A DNA stretch of 7,952 nucleotides from NCBI GenBank assembly GCA_028292305.1, contig JAQGMQ010000341.1, positions 1-7,952 of the forward strand, read 5' to 3'. Shown piece after piece: positions 1-7,952 of this stretch. The DNA is from Rhodoferax sp. GTDB lineage: Bacteria > Pseudomonadota > Gammaproteobacteria > Burkholderiales > Burkholderiaceae_C. The notes beneath the pieces are model-generated. The model was given only the letters and a program-made list of their open reading frames with translations. It made no database searches and was not told where the DNA came from. Within the stretch, counting starts at the first letter, position 1. Every line of letters begins with the position of its first letter. The position numbers and the translations under genes were made by a program.

Positions 1-369
1 CTGCTCGGCACGGGCCACACCCGGCTGCAGATGCTGGGCACCGAGATCCAGACCGAGAAGCTGCGCATCCTGCGCCAGCTCGGCTTCGCGGCGGCGCTGA
101 TCTTTTGCGCCGGGCTGGCGGTGCTGCTGGCCATCGCCCTGGCGGTGGTGCTGTTCTGGGACCAGCGCGTGGTGCTGCTGTCGGTGCTGACGCTGCTGTT
201 CATCGCGCTCGCGGGCTTCTTCTTCACGGCACTGCGCCGCTCGAGTGAAGATGCCGAAAACGTGTTTGCGGCCAGCCTGGCCGAACTGCAGGAAGATCTG
301 CGCCAGCTGCGGTCCGCGGCCAAGCCGGTAGCCGGTGCCCCGGCTCCCCATGAAAAAAACGCTGGCTGA
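1..369 (+). CDS. yqjE: YqjE-family (phage holin superfamily) inner-membrane protein, 5' partial
   Basis: The reading frame is open to the first base of the window, so the N-terminus is missing; 122 residues are visible. E. coli YqjE is about 134 residues, so perhaps 10-20 are lost. An ATG at position 31 could be mistaken for the start, but the ten residues before it (ending in HTRLQ) continue the family's conserved amphipathic helix 'TRL..LG.E.Q.EK', so the true start is probably upstream. Two hydrophobic segments are visible, at about residues 27-53 and 56-80, separated by a short polar turn (DQ). A charged cytoplasmic-type helix rich in Glu, Leu and Gln follows (about 84-108), then an Ala/Pro tail. 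In enterobacteria the order is yqjD-yqjE-yqjK, and the next gene here fits yqjK, so a DUF883/ElaB-YqjD gene is expected just upstream. YqjD is known as a membrane-anchored ribosome-associated protein; the role of YqjE is not established. The stop codon overlaps the next gene by 20 bp. Confidence 0.88.
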   Translation: MLGTGHTRLQMLGTEIQTEKLRILRQLGFAAALIFCAGLAVLLAIALAVVLFWDQRVVLLSVLTLLFIALAGFFFTALRRSSEDAENVFAASLAELQEDLRQLRSAAKPVAGAPAPHEKNAG

Positions 370-679
370 TCTGCACCAGGAGCGCGCCCGGCTGACCGAG
401 CGCATCGGTGCCGAACGCGCTGCCGTGGCACGCCAGCTGGCTCCGTTCCAACGCGCGGCCGAAACCTCGGACAAGGTCTCGGCCTTCGTGGTGCGCGCCA
501 TGGACTACGCCCGTGCCCACCCGCTGACCCTGGCCGCGCTGCTCGGCGTGGTGGCGGTGTTCAAGCCACGCACCAGCCTGCGCTGGATCAAACGCGGCTT
601 CGTGTTCTGGCGCAGCTGGCGTGCCGTGCGCACCTTGCGGCCCCTGGGCCTGCTGCAGCAACTGCGGCGGTTTCTGTAG
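350..679 (+). CDS. yqjK: YqjK-like small protein
   Basis: The product is 109 residues (E. coli YqjK has 99). It has a charged N-terminal helix rich in Glu and Arg (about 5-40), a moderately hydrophobic stretch at 58-71 (PLTLAALLGVVAVF), and a basic aromatic C-terminal segment at 78-94. The segment 'RWIKRGFVFWRSWR' lines up with 'RWARRGFGVWSAWR' in E. coli YqjK as I remember it, and this is the main basis for the name. I chose the ATG at 350 over an in-frame GTG at 335: the product then begins MKKTLADL, typical of these proteins, while the GTG adds only five Pro/Arg/Leu-type residues and has no better ribosome binding site. No clear Shine-Dalgarno precedes either start. The gene overlaps the end of yqjE by 20 bp, so translation is probably coupled and the two are probably co-transcribed. 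The molecular function is unknown; membrane association with YqjE is a reasonable inference. Confidence 0.85.
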   Translation: MKKTLADLHQERARLTERIGAERAAVARQLAPFQRAAETSDKVSAFVVRAMDYARAHPLTLAALLGVVAVFKPRTSLRWIKRGFVFWRSWRAVRTLRPLGLLQQLRRFL

Positions 680-680
680 C

Positions 681-725
681 GCGCCACTGGCGGCCCGCCA
701 ATGGGCGCGGCGCACAGGCATTTTT
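681..725 (+). terminator. possible terminator of the yqjE-yqjK operon
   Basis: This lies in the gap between two convergent genes. An imperfect stem-loop spans 681-708: the inner stem TGGCG/CGCCA (688-692 with 696-700) closes a 3-base loop, and an outer stem (681-686 with 702-708) is separated from it by one mismatch and contains one bulged G. That gives about 11 pairs, nearly all G-C. On the plus strand a run of five T (721-725) follows, but 12 bases beyond the stem, which is too far for a textbook intrinsic terminator. On the minus strand no T-run follows the hairpin, so it is weaker for the large gene. Confidence 0.35.
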
Positions 726-735
726 CAGTTCACTT

Positions 736-7500
<6,765 letters not shown>

Positions 7501-7502
7501 CG

Positions 7503-7506
7503 CTCC
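7503..7506 (-). promoter_or_regulatory. ribosome binding site of the large sensor kinase
   Basis: The minus strand reads TTTTGGAGCG directly before the ATG at 7500, so a GGAG core sits only two bases from the start codon, closer than the usual 5-10. The later in-frame ATGs (at 7482 and 7461) have no purine-rich core at normal spacing, so the first ATG remains the best choice. It also lies just downstream of the AT-rich leader. Confidence 0.45.
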
Positions 7507-7525
7507 AAAATGACATCCATTTGTA

Positions 7526-7533
7526 ACATATGT
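7526..7533. promoter_or_regulatory. short palindrome in the leader, possible operator
   Basis: ACATATGT is a perfect 8-bp palindrome (the central CATATG is itself a 6-bp palindrome). It falls at or just after the predicted transcription start of the large gene, inside the AT-rich leader. Position and symmetry would suit a regulator site, but it is short and no known binding motif is recognised. Confidence 0.2.
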
Positions 7534-7539
7534 GATGCC

Positions 7540-7568
7540 AATCTACGCGATGCCGCAGCGGGGCGCAA
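7540..7568 (-). promoter_or_regulatory. candidate sigma-70-type promoter for the large sensor kinase
   Basis: On the minus strand, TTGCGC (7563-7568, 3 of 6 matches to TTGACA) is separated by 17 bp from TAGATT (7540-7545, 4 of 6 matches to TATAAT). Transcription would begin near 7533 and leave a leader of about 30-35 bases. The spacing is ideal and the position sensible, but both boxes are weak, so the call rests mainly on location in the AT-richer gap. Confidence 0.3.
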
Positions 7569-7636
7569 TACAAATCGTGCAACCGGTTAGACAATCCCGG
7601 CTGAGAAGCGCCGGCGCAGACCTAGACCGGCAACGT

Positions 7637-7952
7637 TCAGCGCGGCAGCGGCGGGGGCTGCGCTTCGCGCAAAAGCACCAGGGCTTCGGCGAAATCGAAA
7701 CCGGCGACACGGGCCTCGAAGGCGCCGAACGCAGGGCCGAGGGCGGCTTGCAACAAAGACACATGTGCGGCAAGCACTTCGGCGGCTTCCGCATCGTCGT
7801 CGACCAGCAGCGCATCGAGGCGCGCGAACAGCTGCGCGGACGCTGGCGAAGCCACGAAAGCAGCCGGGTTGACCGCACCCATCGCGGCGCCTTGCAGGTC
7901 GGCCTCGGCGCCGACCGGGGGCGCGGGTGCCAGCGCCACCTGCAGCGCATCC
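7637..7952 (-). CDS. C-terminus of a second phosphorelay protein (probable hybrid histidine kinase / Hpt protein), 5' partial
   Basis: The frame is open to the last base of the window and ends at a TGA at 7637-7639, so only about the last 105 residues are seen. The visible part starts with a short helix-like stretch (DALQVALA), then an Ala/Pro/Gly-rich linker, then a helical region (7664-7831) that begins LFARLDALLVDDDAEA and includes a 'GFDF.EAL.LLRE' motif. This region aligns along its length with the C-terminal tail of the adjacent 2254-residue kinase: both have 'DDAEA.E.L..H', then 'LG', then '(Y/F)DF..AL..LR'. In the giant kinase that tail follows a receiver and Hpt, so this gene most likely encodes a related hybrid kinase or Hpt protein whose catalytic parts lie outside the window. 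An in-frame GTG at 7939 could start a small 100-residue protein, but the open frame and the tail-like content argue against it. It is 136 bp upstream of the large gene on the same strand. Confidence 0.72.
   Translation of the reverse strand, partial: DALQVALAPAPPVGAEADLQGAAMGAVNPAAFVASPASAQLFARLDALLVDDDAEAAEVLAAHVSLLQAALGPAFGAFEARVAGFDFAEALVLLREAQPPPLPR

Larger units (their letters stand above)
7501..7636. other. intergenic region between the two minus-strand signalling genes
   Basis: This 136-bp gap is the only sizeable non-coding stretch in the window. Its part nearest the large gene (about 7507-7545) is clearly richer in A and T than the surrounding GC-rich DNA, as expected for a promoter and leader. 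It contains the candidate promoter, the short palindrome and the ribosome binding site listed separately. The part next to the upstream gene is GC-rich and has only a weak 5-bp stem-loop, not a convincing terminator, so read-through from the upstream gene into the large gene is possible. Confidence 0.7.

Noticed and set aside
31..369. A complete 112-residue protein starting at the ATG at position 31
   Set aside because: The frame is open upstream to the window edge, and the preceding residues fit the conserved YqjE helix, so the gene is treated as 5' truncated.
224..721. Minus-strand open frame of 165 codons over yqjE-yqjK
   Set aside because: Its translation is low-complexity Ala/Gln/Arg/His sequence, and it overlaps two plus-strand genes that show family-typical membrane helices and the YqjK C-terminal motif.
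7597..7614. Stem-loop CCGGC/GCCGG downstream of the truncated minus-strand gene, considered as a terminator
   Set aside because: Only five pairs with an 8-base loop, and no T-run follows on the minus strand; such stems are expected by chance in GC-rich DNA.

Overview
The window is GC-rich and tightly packed, and every family in it is proteobacterial. The strong G/C bias at third codon positions and the style of the proteins suggest a betaproteobacterium, probably of the Burkholderiales (Comamonadaceae-like). That placement is inference from composition and memory of protein families, not from a search.

Layout. Positions 1-679 carry the end of a plus-strand yqjE-yqjK operon: a membrane protein of the YqjE / phage-holin-superfamily type, cut by the window start, overlapping a small YqjK-like protein. 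A 56-bp convergent gap (680-735) with an imperfect stem-loop follows. Positions 736-7500 on the minus strand hold one uninterrupted gene for a 2254-residue signalling protein. Its order is kinase-like domain, large STAND/AAA-type ATPase, long helical region, GAF, PAS, histidine kinase (HisKA plus HATPase), receiver, Hpt and a short C-terminal tail. Positions 7501-7636 are non-coding, AT-richer than the surroundings, and hold the likely promoter and leader of the big gene. Positions 7637-7952 (minus strand) are the last ~105 codons of another gene, cut by the window end, whose tail matches the tail of the giant protein.

How it fits together. The giant protein is soluble by sequence and combines ATP-dependent scaffold or sensor modules with a His-Asp-His phosphorelay (H1644, D1948, H2107). 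No terminal response regulator is encoded in the window. The architecture is the known type annotated as 'trifunctional serine/threonine-protein kinase / ATP-binding protein / sensor histidine kinase', in hybrid form. In this copy the kinase-like domain has lost the catalytic Asp, the DFG motif and the beta-3 Lys, so it reads as a pseudokinase. The truncated upstream gene is probably a second hybrid kinase or Hpt protein, which would make this a two-gene signalling locus. I see no mobile elements, CRISPR array, tRNA or rRNA, and no convincingly new system. The points most worth a second look are the pseudokinase and the C-terminal module shared by the two minus-strand genes.
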